Source: Polychytrium aggregatum
Lineage: Eukaryota; Chytridiomycota; Chytridiomycetes; Polychytriales
Assembly (NCBI RefSeq): GCF_025602895.1
Contig: NW_026516243.1
Span: forward strand, 124,001-188,000
Length of the DNA stretch: 64,000 nucleotides
Direction of reading: 5' to 3'
Shown here: positions 19,105-30,332 of the stretch, piece by piece
Layout of the letters: every line of letters starts with the position of its first letter
Position numbering within the stretch: position 1 is the stretch's first letter
Made by a program: the position numbers and the translations under genes
Notes under the pieces: model-generated
What the model saw: the letters and a program-made list of their open reading frames with translations, nothing else
Databases searched by the model: none
What the model was told of the DNA's origin: nothing

Positions 19105-19654
19105 ATCGGTGGCCCTCCGCATATGAACCCTCCTGCTTGGCCCGTCCCGGGGCTCGACTGGGCGTCAGATTCTTGGCCATGACAACAATGCTCCTGACTA
19201 TGACCGCAACCGATCTTGGGTCTCCCCTCCCTTCCCGCGTGATACTTGGGCTTCACAGAACACACTGCCTCTGTCGTTGCAGACAAGCTCATGGGGACCA
19301 AGAGCGGATTGAGGGGCCACCCGGGCAAGAGCGGGCTGGGGGGGGGGAGAGTCGCTTCCCCGACCGAATGGCGGGTGAATGACAAAGGGGATGGAGGGAG
19401 AAGCGGGTCACTGGTCGACAAATGGAGTACTCGTGAACTGCTTCAGAGTGATTCCGGACGACTCTGACTGTCGCCCAGGGACGGCGTCCTTCAGGCCAGA
19501 CAGCGAGTGAGAGAATAGAGGGAGAATGGTTGGCTGTGCTGGACGGAGGCATGGGGTTTGTTGTCCCCAGCGACCAAGAATGTCGCCCACCGCCCGACTG
19601 CTGACCCACCCGGCGATCGCGTGGGAGCATCTTCCGGGGTCGATGGGGCCAGGG

Positions 19655-19662
19655 TATAAAAG
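19655..19662 (+). promoter_or_regulatory. TATA box-like element upstream of the M64 peptidase
   Basis: TATAAAAG, 232-239 bp upstream of the start codon at 19894. The 8-bp minisatellite lies between it and the start, so it would fall within the leader. Confidence 0.4.
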
Positions 19663-19732
19663 CAAGATGGAGGGGCGGATGCCGACGGATCGACACTTGC
19701 CGCTCGCAATCCGCCGGTACGATCATGCTGCC

Positions 19733-19797
19733 TTGTCGTTTTGTCGTTCTGTCGTTCTGTCGTTCTGTCGTTCTGTCGTTCTGTCGTTCTGTCGTTC
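19733..19797. repeat. 8-bp minisatellite (TGTCGTTC)n in the peptidase leader
   Basis: About eight tandem copies of TGTCGTTC, the first with TTTT in place of TTCT. It ends about 95 bp before the peptidase start codon. Confidence 0.95.
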
Positions 19798-19893
19798 GTC
19801 TGGCTTTGCTGACCCACGCTATTCTCATGTAGATCGGCCTTCTCTCCTTGCACAGCTTTGATCCATCCCGCTCCTCATCTTCGCTGCACGACC

Positions 19894-22800
19894 ATGAAGC
19901 GCTGGCTGCTCTGGGCCGCCATGGTCCTGGCCGTATCGGCCCACAACCACAACCACCACCACCACCACGATCTCGTCGTTCAAGATGATCACCCCGGGCT
20001 CGCCTTCAATCCCGTCCTGCATCATCCGCGCTCGGACGTCTGGGTCCGCGCCGACGTGATCTTGGATCCTGCTCAGGAGCAGTGCTCGGTCGTCTTTCGA
20101 GGCCCAGCCAATCCCCCACGTCTGGACCAGGATCGCCTCTTGACGCTCCCGGTCGTCGTCGAGGACGGCCATCTGTATGCCCCACACCGCCGCCAGGACG
20201 ACCGCATTCTCTTCCGTCTGACCGAGCCCGACAGAGAGAAGCTCGACGCCGCCATCGAGGCTCTCTGCTCCAGCCACAACGTCGTCGACGAGTGGGATGA
20301 CGGCGACTTTGATGTCATGGACCTCAAGGATAAGCCCGAAGTCGTAAGTCTCGGCCTGGCCAGTGCTCGCAGCCCCTGGCCCTACTTCTGGTCCTGCTTA
20401 CGTCGTCACTTATCGCCAAACCTCTGCGCTACTCTGCTCTGCTCTGCTCACTCGCTGTTTCTCTTTCTCTTTGACACTTGGACCACCGCTAGATTAAGCT
20501 CATCGACGGCGGCGATCCCAAGAACCGCATCGATGTCGTCCTGATGGTACGGCACTTGAGTATGCAGGGGATGTCGTGCGGCGTTTCCTTGTCGCAGCCC
20601 GGTCAGCCAGGAGCGCAATTCAGGCACCCAACCATTCGAGCGGCTGCCGACCGTTCATGCAGTCGTCAGCCCAGCCATTCATGCAGACGATCCTGACACA
20701 CATACATCTCTCCTTTCTATCTGGATATATGTGTGACTCGGTAGGGCGATGGATACACCTCCAAGGAGCGCGATCGATTCTTCGACGACATGAGTCGTCT
20801 CATCCACGACATGTGGATCGGAGAAACCTTTGCTTCCGTCCGTCCGCTGTTCAACATCTGGGCAGTGTATGCACCCTCTGCGCAGAGCGGCATCGGAGTC
20901 GGTGGCAAGCCCAAGGACACAACCTTTGGACTCTATCGTGATGGTATGTCGCAAGGGTCTCTCGGGTTGGTGTGATTGTCTCGGATGCCTGGACAACAGA
21001 GAGTCGAACGCAGTCGTAGCATGGCGGCAGCGTATCAGCTCGCCCAGATATCACCCAGAGCGTCAGTCTCCAGAATATCAACTTCCAGAGCGGTCGATAC
21101 ACCCTGTCCATATCAGACTCATGTGCGGCAGGCCCAGAGATGCTGATCGCATTTGATATTCGCTTTGGCTCTAGGCACTGAGCTCCGTGGAATCTACTGG
21201 TAAGTAGCCGAGTCCATGTTTTCTCTTCCTTCTGGCGCCGCACATAACGCTGCTGAAAGCCAGCGACTGCAGCTTCCCAGCAGTAACACCCAGACATTCT
21301 TTGGTATTGCTACTGTCGCTACGCAGCTCCAAGCCACAGGTTGCTCGAAAGATCTGCAAGCTGACTGGACCGCACGCTTGCGACTTTCCTTCGCTGATCG
21401 CCAACGACGAATATTACGGCGGACTCGGGGGCGAGTTTACGATCTCTACACGGTAGGTCCAGCCGCCTGCGATCGACATTGCGAATCGCGAATGATACCG
21501 AGTGGCCGCTGACATTGCCCTCCCTGTCTGCGGCATCGATCTCGCCTCTCGCTTCTCGCCTCTCGCAGCTCCAAAACCTCCGGCACGGTCGTTCTCCGCC
21601 ATGAGATGGGCCACAACTTTGTCAACGTCGGCGAAGAGTAAGCCAGCGATGCCTTGCCTGTCGATCCGCAACGCAGCGTCGGGCATTGGCATTGGCATCT
21701 GTAGTGAGGCAAGGAGCAAATCTTTGAACAGCTGTGAATCGTGTTGTCGCAAACAGGTATGACGGCGGCGAGGTCTACAGCGGCTGCAATGCCGCACATA
21801 GCCTGAAGGACCTGAAGTGGGCTCACTGGCTGACCGAGACCGGCCCTGTCCATGAGGTAAGTTGCCGCGCAAACCCCTGAAACACCACCGAGCTACTTGC
21901 ATTCCGCACCCAGGCTTTCGGAGCCTGGAGCTGCGCAGCTCGATCCCGCCGTGTTGTTCATCTGGCATCTGCCCCGCCCTTCCCCCCTCCTCCTCCAATT
22001 CTGCTACACTGTTTCAAACATCGCTCACGCTCCCAGGAAGAAAACGACCTGCTGTTGCAAAAGTGAGTGAATGTGCGATGGAACGGGGGCGCTGCAATGC
22101 GAGGGCGCTCTCGTGTCGTTTGTCGCTGACCACTCTGGATGGGTCTGCGATTCTCCTCCTCAGGTACCCGTGGTATGATCTCGGCAAAGGCCCGATTTCG
22201 TTCAAGTTCCACAGCAAGGGCGAATGCAAGCGCTGGTATCTTCAAATGACGGCGTCGGGTGTCGACGTAAGCCTTGAAACGCTCGCGAGCACGAGGGGCA
22301 TTGCGTTGAGGCTGGAGCAAACTTCCTGCACCGGCGTCTCGTGGGGGTGGTGGGGCCGAGTCCTGGCATCATCATCCCCCTTTTGGGTTCATCGATGCTG
22401 CAGTTGTGTGAACCAAGTTTTCAACCATGGCGCCGCGTCTGTGTTGTTCTTTCAGACTGACGGCTCGATGGAAGTGCTGCTCGATGGCCAGCCACTCGAG
22501 TGGAAATCGACCGGTATTCTTGACCGCAGCACCTTCACGGTGAGTTTCGACCTTTGCCTCAGTTTGGGATAGTCCCAGGATTCAGAGAATCTCTGGAACA
22601 GAAGCAGTTGCTGAATTGTGGGCAAAGAGCTGGATAGTGTCGCGAAGAGGGACTCTTGCACCGGTTTGGAACCCCTGCTCACTCGCTCGCTTGCTCGCCC
22701 ACCCTTAGTGGACGGAAACGGAGGCTCCGTTCTCCAAAGGAAGCCATGTGTTGGAGGTCCGCCAGCTGACCCGCCCGAACAAGACCGCACCCATCCGACA

Positions 22801-23587
22801 GCTATGCTCGCTTAACCTCCATGAGTATGCCGACGAGCCCAATTACCGTGAGTATCGTATGGTGCCCGTATCGAGCAGGAAGGCGCGCGGCAAGGGCCGA
22901 ATACGCTTTGCCAGGAGCATGAATCCTACACATTCACTGGTTGGGCTTGAAGGCTTCGATCAGCTTTGCACGTCACCACAATCTAAGTGCATTCCTCCCC
23001 TGCCCGTGCAGACTTTGACGACAACACCTATGTCTCGGCATTCCCCACCTTCGACATCAACAACCGCAAGTCGTTCCGCCCGACCAACGAAGGATGCCTG
23101 ATGCGCAACATGACCTCGTCTCACTTTTGCTCTGGTAAAGGCGCTCACTGCACTATCCCTTGGCTATCGCAGGCGATGGAAGGTGTCAATGGGGTCAACC
23201 TTGCTCCCCTCGATACTCACTCTGGAACCCCGCTCTCCATCAGTCTGCAAGGAAGGCTTGTGGATCCAGTTTTTCAAACAGATCTCGGCCATCGATAAGG
23301 TCGACTACACGTGCAGTGGAGATCTGACTCATTTCAAGCTTGACCTGATTCCGCTGGCCCACCTCCGCCCCGAGTCCGAGCGCATCGACGGCGAGTACTA
23401 CAAGATCGACTGGATCCGCGATGGCGTCCATCTCGACAAGTACGCCAACCTGACGGACTTTAGCATCATCCAGGAAGAAGGCCACGGCCGTTGGGATGTG
23501 GTCGTTCATTTTGGCACCCACGAAGTGCGCAAGGACCACGGCCTGCTGCGATTCAAGGAGACGGTGCATGTGCACTGCAAGAAGTAA
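19894..23587 (+). CDS. Secreted metallopeptidase of family M64 (IgA-peptidase-like)
   Basis: A gene of about a dozen exons. Clear ones are 19894-20343, 20493-20546, 20745-20943 and 21175-21199, with later exons around 21340-21457, 21568-21640, 21756-21855 and onward. The protein starts with a signal peptide (MKRWLLWAAMVLAVSA) followed at once by a His-rich stretch, HNHNHHHHHD. The catalytic part begins IDVVLMGDGYTSKERDRFFDD, the 'GDGYT..E...F..D' start of M64 domains, then FNIWAVYAPSAQSG. The zinc site is VVLRHEMGHNFVNVGEEYDGG: HExxH with a downstream acidic ligand. The C-terminal part (to KETVHVHCKK) is probably a beta-sandwich. M64 is named after a bacterial IgA protease; the fungal substrate is unknown, and secretion suggests a role on external protein. 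Exon borders after 21200 are approximate. Confidence 0.8.
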
Positions 23588-24029
23588 ACGGCCACCTGGG
23601 CTCCAAGAGCGACGCCTGAGTTTTGCACCACGCCCGCGAGCAGGTGTGCAAACGAGTCCCAAGCCCAGGCAGTCGCATATGCCCAGACCAAAGGATGTTG
23701 CTGTGATTGGAGTTGGACGAGAAGAGGGCTTTTATTCGTCGATAGGTGCAATCAGCAGAAGGACGTGAGTTGGTCTCTTTGGTATCGCAACGCTTCCAAA
23801 GGAGAAAGGGGTAGGGAGGGAAGGTAATGCCAACCTGTTTGCCCGATGCAGTTCTGACAAGAAAAATGTGGGAGCCTCGTATACTGATAAATATTGGATG
23901 GATTCGAGTGACGTTCGCTGCAGGGAGGGGAGAACTTATTCGTTCATGGTGATTGTTGTTCCTGCTGCGAGAGGATTTCCGCAAGGGGCGATCAGTCTTC
24001 GCTCAGCGACCATGGCTCTGATAGCGCAC

Positions 24030-24118
24030 TGCTGAATTGCAATGCTGAATCGCAATGTTGAATTGCAATGCTGAACTGCAATGCTGAATTACAATGCTGA
24101 ATTGCAATGTTGAATTGC
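24030..24118. repeat. 13-bp minisatellite (GCTGAATTGCAAT)
   Basis: About seven imperfect tandem copies with T/C and T/A variants. There is no spacer diversity, so it is not CRISPR-like. It lies between the M64 gene and the disordered-protein gene. Confidence 0.9.
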
Positions 24119-24374
24119 GTGCGGCAATGAGATAGCTTCCCAGACAGAACACCTGCGAATGACCGATGTTTCCGCTCTGCCAATCAGCCGAGAGGAGCCA
24201 TTCAGAGAACAGTCTGGCCGATGATGATGGTTGCTGAGGCTCCGTCCCGGCCTGGTCGCTTGGTCGCCCAGCATCGCATCGTTGCGGCTCTCGACTGTCC
24301 CCGAGCCACACCTCGACCGGTACTGCTTTGTCTTGTTTCATGGTGCCCCCGGAAGTGAGCCTCCTCGTTTCAAT

Positions 24375-25334
24375 ATGACCAACCCAGCACCAGATATCCG
24401 TGAGAATCGGCCCTTTATCGACTCAGCGACAGCTCGACAAACTTCTCTCGCTCGTCCAGGCTCGGGCAACCTGGATGCACCCAGACAGAGGACCGACTCT
24501 GAGGATCCCGCAGTCGCTCCCGAGCATTCACCGACTCCAACCCTGGATATGCGAGGACACCGGCTCAGGGTCAAACGAAAGCGAGGCTCGCGACGTCTCT
24601 CTTCTCCTTTGGCGCCTTACTCGACCGGCTCGGATGTCAACCTCGATGGTTCGTTGCGGGATAGGTCCGAGACTGACTCGGATGACGACGGCCGCATCAA
24701 GATCCCAAAGTTCTCGCTGGATGGCATTGGTCGGTCGAGGTCGTTCCCGCCGAGCCAGGCTGCTCGAACTCGCCGCACTCGGCCCTCTGTAGAGGCGATC
24801 GCTCCAACCCCATCCGGTCCATCAGGCTCATCGGGACCGTCACGGCGGCCGCCTCAGTCGACCTCACCGAGTCCGTCACGATCGCTGCGGCCGGTTTCTG
24901 CGTCGGCTGCCTGGGGCCCACCCACGCCGCAGCTGCGTCGACGGCGAGCAAGTCTTCCCGCCAACCTGCAAGCGAGCTCCCCAATTTCAATTACGAGCTC
25001 GCTGTGGAGCTCATCGAGCGGGACGGCTGCAAGTCCCGGTAGAAGCGGGAGTGTGCGCCTGATGGCCAAAGCAGCCACCGGATCCAATTCCCACGCCCGG
25101 CCAGCATCGATCCAGACGCCGCCCAGATCCTCGCCCACCCAGCCCAGCCCAGAAGCCCCGCCATCGTCGAGCACAAGCCCGACTCGGAGCCTGGTTCGGA
25201 GCCCGGCTCGGAGTCCAACAGCTAGCATGCCTGCGACGCAGGACGGGTTTCAGCGATTCGTCGAGAAGGTTGAATGGATGGATCGGATGATCCGGCAGCA
25301 GGGCCATAGTGAAGGCAACTGCCACGATGAGTGA
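24375..25334 (+). CDS. Hypothetical Ser/Pro-rich disordered protein
   Basis: An open frame of about 320 residues from ATG 24375 (MTNPAPDIRENRPF). The frame is open further up to 24231, but that part lacks the same composition. The protein is rich in Ser, Pro and Arg, with RS/SP dipeptides (e.g. RRPPQSTSPSPSRSLR, SSTSPTRSLVRSPARSPTAS), basic patches (RLRVKRKRGSRRL) and acidic DSDDDG. The C-terminus (GFQRFVEKVEWMDRMIRQQG) may form a short helix. Such sequence is typical of intrinsically disordered, phosphorylatable nuclear proteins, but no family is recognisable. The long open frame is partly an effect of high GC content, so it may not be a gene. Confidence 0.45.
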   Translation: MTNPAPDIRENRPFIDSATARQTSLARPGSGNLDAPRQRTDSEDPAVAPEHSPTPTLDMRGHRLRVKRKRGSRRLSSPLAPYSTGSDVNLDGSLRDRSETDSDDDGRIKIPKFSLDGIGRSRSFPPSQAARTRRTRPSVEAIAPTPSGPSGSSGPSRRPPQSTSPSPSRSLRPVSASAAWGPPTPQLRRRRASLPANLQASSPISITSSLWSSSSGTAASPGRSGSVRLMAKAATGSNSHARPASIQTPPRSSPTQPSPEAPPSSSTSPTRSLVRSPARSPTASMPATQDGFQRFVEKVEWMDRMIRQQGHSEGNCHDE

Positions 25335-26735
25335 CTCGGTCTCGCGAGATGGGTGCTGAGCAGGCAATATAGTCCACAAACCGCCGCATGGCAGTGGTAG
25401 CGCCGCACTCTATTTCACCAACGATGGAGCGGGGACGACAGCCGCAAGGACCCGCTATGCCAAACCGCACGAACAATGCTGTAAGGAGCAGCGTCAAGTT
25501 GTCGATTGGAATAAGGATTTGCAGTGGCCCCTTGAAGGATATAGACAGCGCCTGCTGTCGTCAGCCGGGAGAATGATTTCAGCGTTCCGATGTCCAGGCA
25601 GACGACAATCCATGTGAGCGTTGCTGGTGCCCAAGGGGGCAAGGCTGGACGGCACCTGCGAGTGATCTCGAAGCCATGATTGGAGATGGCGGGGCCAAAG
25701 CGATGAATGCAGCACGGAACCACAACGCCAATTGCACCCGCAAGAATCATTCGATGCAGTGTTGAGTGTTGGTATGGTGCATTTTGATAATGCTCCGGCG
25801 ACTGATGCACCGGAGACCAATGGCCTCGATCAAATGGCCCGGCTGGGCATGCAACACCCTTCGTCCAGCCCAGGGACGGATGGCTCTGATCAAAATGCAA
25901 AGATTCGTACGAGTGACGATACTGTCAGGATTCGGAGTGGACGGCACTGCTAGAACAGCGGCAGCAACCGGCCACTCGCACCCCCATCCTCTCCGCTCCC
26001 TCAGAGTCATCTTGGCAGCAGCACCGACACCGCTTAGAGTGACACTCGGGCAACTGATCTGACGGCCACACCGATACTCAGCCATTTTGGATCTGTGCGG
26101 CTCGCCATCCTGACTTTGATGATCATCGCTCGAGTCGGGAGATTCATAAGCGATCGACACCAGCGCCTCTAATCTCGACTGCAACCATCGAACGCTCCCT
26201 CTGGCCGATTCAGTCCCGCTAGGTTGCCGTGCGCGTTGTCTGTTGCTCGGCATAATGTAAGACCAGCGTATCTGCGTGTGCTGTCGTCTATCCAAGCCAG
26301 AGTGCGAAACGACAGCCTCGAACAGGGGGGCTCCTGTGTGTTCGAAATATTCCTTTGGCTTCAAGGCCGAGATTCAGCGTATTCGCAGCTCGACGCGACC
26401 CAGTGTTCGACTTTGGCTGCTTCATGAGGGTGTTGTCTGTATGGGCCAGCACTCATTACTCTCTTGAAGTTCGGCTCAACGGCCTAATACTGTGCACTCC
26501 TACAGCCCCGTCCCTCGCTCCGCATCCGCACAACACTCCCATCGACAATCGCCTCTGGTGAAGCGCCGCACGACGGGCTAGTATCACACAGCCTCTTGCT
26601 GGGTGACTCCCGGTCCATCAAGACTGCTGTCACAGACTCCAGCACCGCCTTGGACACCCCCAAGCCATTCCCACGACCAGTATCCACGCGCCCTGCCATC
26701 AACTTTCGCAACCGACACAGCTCCTCGCTGCCGGG
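25335..26735. other. 1.4-kb interval without a recognised gene
   Basis: Several 60-200-codon frames occur on both strands (the largest is 26364-25747, minus), but none shows domain-like sequence, consistent composition or convincing splice joins. It may hold the leader of the membrane-protein gene, an untranslated RNA or decayed sequence. Confidence 0.4.
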
Positions 26736-27539
26736 ATGGACACCGGCACCCGATCTGAATGGCTGGGCCTGATACATATCGTCTCGTTCGGCCTATGCTG
26801 CTACGGCATGCGGTTTATTCGATGGGCCCAGCTCCACAAGCCACTCGCCGTGACGCAGCTGCTTTCGATCGTGTTTTGGGGCCTGTGTGCATTCTTCGAA
26901 ACCATGGCACTGCAGACAGCCTGCCAGCAGGACCAGCACGTTGTATCATGCTCCCAGATCTTCCAGACCCTCTCGGTGGTCTGTCAAGGATGCGGATTCG
27001 GCTCGCTGTCGCTGGGCTACTCGATTCGCCTGCGCGTCGTTATGATCAAGTCGTTGCAGCGGAACCTGACCTGGATCCTGATTCTGCTGTCCTTGGCTCT
27101 GCCGTCGGCACAGATTCTCGAAGCCTTGCACCAGTGCTGCCAGCTTCTTCAATCGTCGTTCTACCGCCCATATGTGGGATTCATGACACTGCTATTTTCG
27201 CTCATCAGTCTCATCGACAACATCGCCTTTGGATGCATCGTCATGCGGCAGCTCATCAAGGGCTCGCAGAGCTTCTCACAGTTCCAGCGGGAGCAAACGA
27301 TCCTCGTCGTCTTGACGTGGGCTCTGAACATCTCCAACTTTTCCATGTCGCTGCTCATCCTCCTCTCCCAGGACGAGAGCATATACAGCTTTATGGTGAT
27401 TCTATGGAGCTTTGAGACTCTGGTGTTTTGCTGGGTCAACGACTTTGTCTCGCGGGTGATCAGGCGCGGCGGCGTGTTCATCATCATGACCGATGAGATC
27501 TATTCGTTTGAGTTTGGCAGCAGCGATAGGGCGAGCTGA
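26736..27539 (+). CDS. Multi-pass membrane protein, about seven helices, unknown function
   Basis: An intronless frame of 267 residues. Hydrophobic helices can be placed at about residues 10-27 (LIHIVSFGLCCYGM), 38-56 (VTQLLSIVFWGLCAFFETM), 76-96, 110-128 (LTWILILLSLALPSAQIL), 145-168 (YVGFMTLLFSLISLIDNIAF), 186-206 (ILVVLTWALNISNFSMSLLIL) and 213-232 (SFMVILWSFETLVFCWV). Short basic loops lie between them (YSIRLRVVMIKSLQR), and the tail is 30 residues. Seven helices with a short N-terminus resemble orphan GPCR-like or fungal integral membrane proteins, but no DRY- or NPxxY-type motif is visible. The family is not recognised. Confidence 0.7.
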   Translation: MDTGTRSEWLGLIHIVSFGLCCYGMRFIRWAQLHKPLAVTQLLSIVFWGLCAFFETMALQTACQQDQHVVSCSQIFQTLSVVCQGCGFGSLSLGYSIRLRVVMIKSLQRNLTWILILLSLALPSAQILEALHQCCQLLQSSFYRPYVGFMTLLFSLISLIDNIAFGCIVMRQLIKGSQSFSQFQREQTILVVLTWALNISNFSMSLLILLSQDESIYSFMVILWSFETLVFCWVNDFVSRVIRRGGVFIIMTDEIYSFEFGSSDRAS

Positions 27540-28183
27540 CCCACGTTCGTCTCGACTGCTCGTTCGTGCGGTTACATCATGCCCAGTGGATGCTGGATAG
27601 CCCACTACCTCTCGTTGTCCCGCCACCCCCCTGATCTATCGACTGCTGCTGTCGCTGTGTCGCAATTGCCGTGCATTATTTAATATAAGACTTTCCAGTG
27701 CATGCTTGGACATTTCGCTTTGCTGTGCATGCTTGGATATGTAGCCTTGCAAAGCGAGGCGAGATGTCCTCGATGTTCTGCCCGCGGCCACCTGAGTTTT
27801 GGATCCGAGGAGATCAACCCCGCCCTCCGTGAACACGTACATTCAATAGCAACTCCGATCTACCCTGAGCTCACCATCGTTCTTGGACAGAATCAGCGGG
27901 CAGTGCGACAGATGCACGGAGGAGCATTGCCCGGCCACCGTTTTTGAAGTCGATGCTGGCGAGCTGGACAGGTCGTGGCGCAAGCGAACGTGACGTCCGT
28001 CCGTGTCCAAGTCGGAGTTTTGACTGGGTCGCACACGAAGGCAGCCACTTTTTTTCTGTTTTCTGTTCCAGCTTCGGCCCCGCCCGGGATTCAACAACAG
28101 CGACGGCGTCTCCAAGCTCGATCCCGCAGCCAAGCACCCTCCAAGGCCGCCTCGCACCAGCAGACAATCGCACATATCAAAGG
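27540..28183. other. Intergenic with a short direct repeat
   Basis: The phrase TGCATGCTTGGA(C/T)AT occurs twice, near 27700 and 27726. Otherwise no gene recognised. The 3' part is the leader of the G-patch gene. Confidence 0.4.
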
Positions 28184-30003
28184 ATGTCTTGGGAAGATGA
28201 CGAGCGACCCTCGTTGGGGTCATCGTCCGCCTCGGTGCTCAACAGCACCTTTGGAATGAAGGATCAGGGCAACAGCGGCCTCAGCTTTGCGCAAGCGCAG
28301 CTGAAAAAGTTTGGATGGGAAAAGGGACAGGGCCTGGGAAGGAACCGAGGTACTTCTTTTGGACAGACTGGGGACGGGGACCTGCACACGGGCTGCTGGG
28401 CTTTGCATTATTGCACAGGCCTCACACCCTTGACATTCTTCAGACGGAATCAACAAAGCAGTCTCGGTTGGATACAAGAACGACGCCCTTGGAGTAAGCA
28501 GCACGACAGCGGGCCGAGGGGGTCGATATGTGCCACTGAAAGCGACCGGACTGCCCGGATCGACTCTTGGGACCATGCCGATCCGACTGGACGAAGCCAG
28601 CCGATGCGATGACCGGCGCAACACTGACAGGGTCGGGGTCACCGATGACCGAATGGAGCTCGGCGGTTGCTTCCTCTCTGTGTGCTAACTTTTGTTTCGA
28701 CTGCAGGTGGGTGCTAAGCCAGACGAGTGGGGGTTCGCTTGGTGGTAAGTCTTGGCCGGCCAACGAGCCAGCATGTTTTGTTTGCTGGATTGCCTGCTCT
28801 CAGCGGCTGATGGCCTGCCAATGGATCGCTCCCCAGGGACCATGTTTTCAATCAAAAGACAGCCTCGATCAAGATCGAAAAGGACGACAATGGCGTATGT
28901 ACTGGCTCGGCCGGTCCGAGGGGCAACGGCCATCGTTGTAGCATGGCCGAGAGGATGGCCGGACAAAGAAAGAAGGCGCCTGCCGTGGTGGTAGCCCTGT
29001 GGGAGTCTGACTCGGTGTGTCGACAACCAACAGACCGTCCAAGTCAAGGCCGAGACCGAGGCGGAAGAAAAGGCCAAGAAGGTCGCTCTCTATGGTGGAT
29101 TCGTGAAGGGAGGGTAGGTGACTGCGGGTGCACAATCGGCAATGTCTGGGGATGATGCAGGAAGGTGGCAGCCCACATCGATCGGCGAGGCTGGGCTGAA
29201 GCAAGAGCTAGCCACCCGAGCCGATGGTGTCTCGAGGAGAGCGCCGTTTGGCAGGTAGTAACTGTGCGAATCTGACTGTTTGGACGCCGCCCAGCACGAC
29301 CGAGAAGAAGAAAGACTACTCTATCAAGGTCACCGATGCGGAGCTGCTCAAGGCATGCGAGGGCCGGACAGCCCGCAAAGGTGCCCGAGCAGGCAACCAA
29401 ATGGCAAAGCTGGAGCGAGTCGATGCCAAAGCAGCCCAAATGCTGCGGGCGGCCCAAGGCAGAGTCGACGACGATGACCGGAGCGAGGACTCTGGCGACG
29501 GCATGTCTGATAAGGCCCTGAAGCGGCCACTGGAAGCCGATGATGCCCAAAGAAGCGACACCCAGCAACCGACCAAGAAGGCCAAGAAGGAAAAGGAGAA
29601 GAAGGCCAAGAAGGCCAAGAAGGAGAAGAAGGAGAAGAAGGAGAAGAAGGAGAAGAAGGAGAAGGATAAGAAGAGGGAGAAGAAGAGGGAGAAGAAGGAT
29701 AAGAAGGAGAAGGATACCGATATGGCCGAGAACGGAGAGAAGAACAGTAACAAGGAAAAGAAAATGAAAAAGGCCAAGAGCGAGACCACTCTCCCGGAGA
29801 GCGGGTCGGCGGTGCTTGCAAAGAACCAAGCGCCAGCCGGTTCCCATGGATCCGAGAAGCGCTCCAAGAGAAAATCGCGTGTCGATACCGAGGAAGCTAG
29901 TTCATCAGGAGCCTCGGAGACCAAGAAGCGGGCCGCGACCAAGTCGGTCGACAAAGCCCCTAAAGCATCCAAATCCAAGCGAACAAAGTCCGAGCAAGCG
30001 TAG
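28184..30003 (+). CDS. G-patch nucleolar protein, GPATCH4-like
   Basis: Six exons: 28184-28349, 28444-28493, 28707-28744, 28837-28894, 29034-29113, 29295-30003 (366 residues). The N-terminal G-patch is AQLKKFGWEKGQGLGRNR joined to DGINKAVSVGYKNDALGVG, then EWGFAWWDHVFN. A second conserved block, VTDAELLKACEGRTARKGAR, matches the 'ACEGRTAHKAAR' segment of GPATCH4 closely. The C-terminal half is a very long lysine/glutamate tract (29560-29720, KEKKEKK-type), typical of nucleolar proteins. G-patch proteins activate DEAH helicases such as Prp43, and a role in ribosome or snRNA maturation is inferred from the family. The gene is cut into four small internal exons of 38-80 nt. Confidence 0.85.
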
Positions 30004-30332
30004 GAGCAGTGGATCCTCGGCTCGGAGCGAAGGGGTCGCAGATGTGTGCTTCGGGTTCGTCACAATCCTCGTAGTCCTCTCAGTCCTCGCAATAGAGAAT
30101 CCTCCAGTCCAACGAATGTGGCCGTGTGTTTTCGGCAGTTCCCTTTGAGCACATCCCGAGGAGACGAGGAGGATAGCATCTGCGTGGTCGAGGGTACGTT
30201 GAGTGTAAAAAAAAGGCAGGTGCAGTTTATTGTTCCGCAGAGTTGTTCTTCCAAAACCCGTCCAATGCAATACCACATGGGGCTATGAGAGACAAGGGAT
30301 ATTCAAAGCATGGGCGAAGATTGGTATGTCGC

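Noticed and set aside
24030-24118. Regular short repeats that might suggest a CRISPR array
   Set aside because: Units are contiguous 13-mers with point variants and no unique spacers. It is a minisatellite in a eukaryotic genome.
25747-26364. 205-codon minus-strand frame
   Set aside because: No recognisable domain, mixed composition, and no splice context or neighbour support.
29560-29720. Arg/Lys-rich and Phe/Ser-rich frames on both strands
   Set aside because: Artefacts of the AAGGAG repeat that encodes the lysine-rich tail of the G-patch protein.
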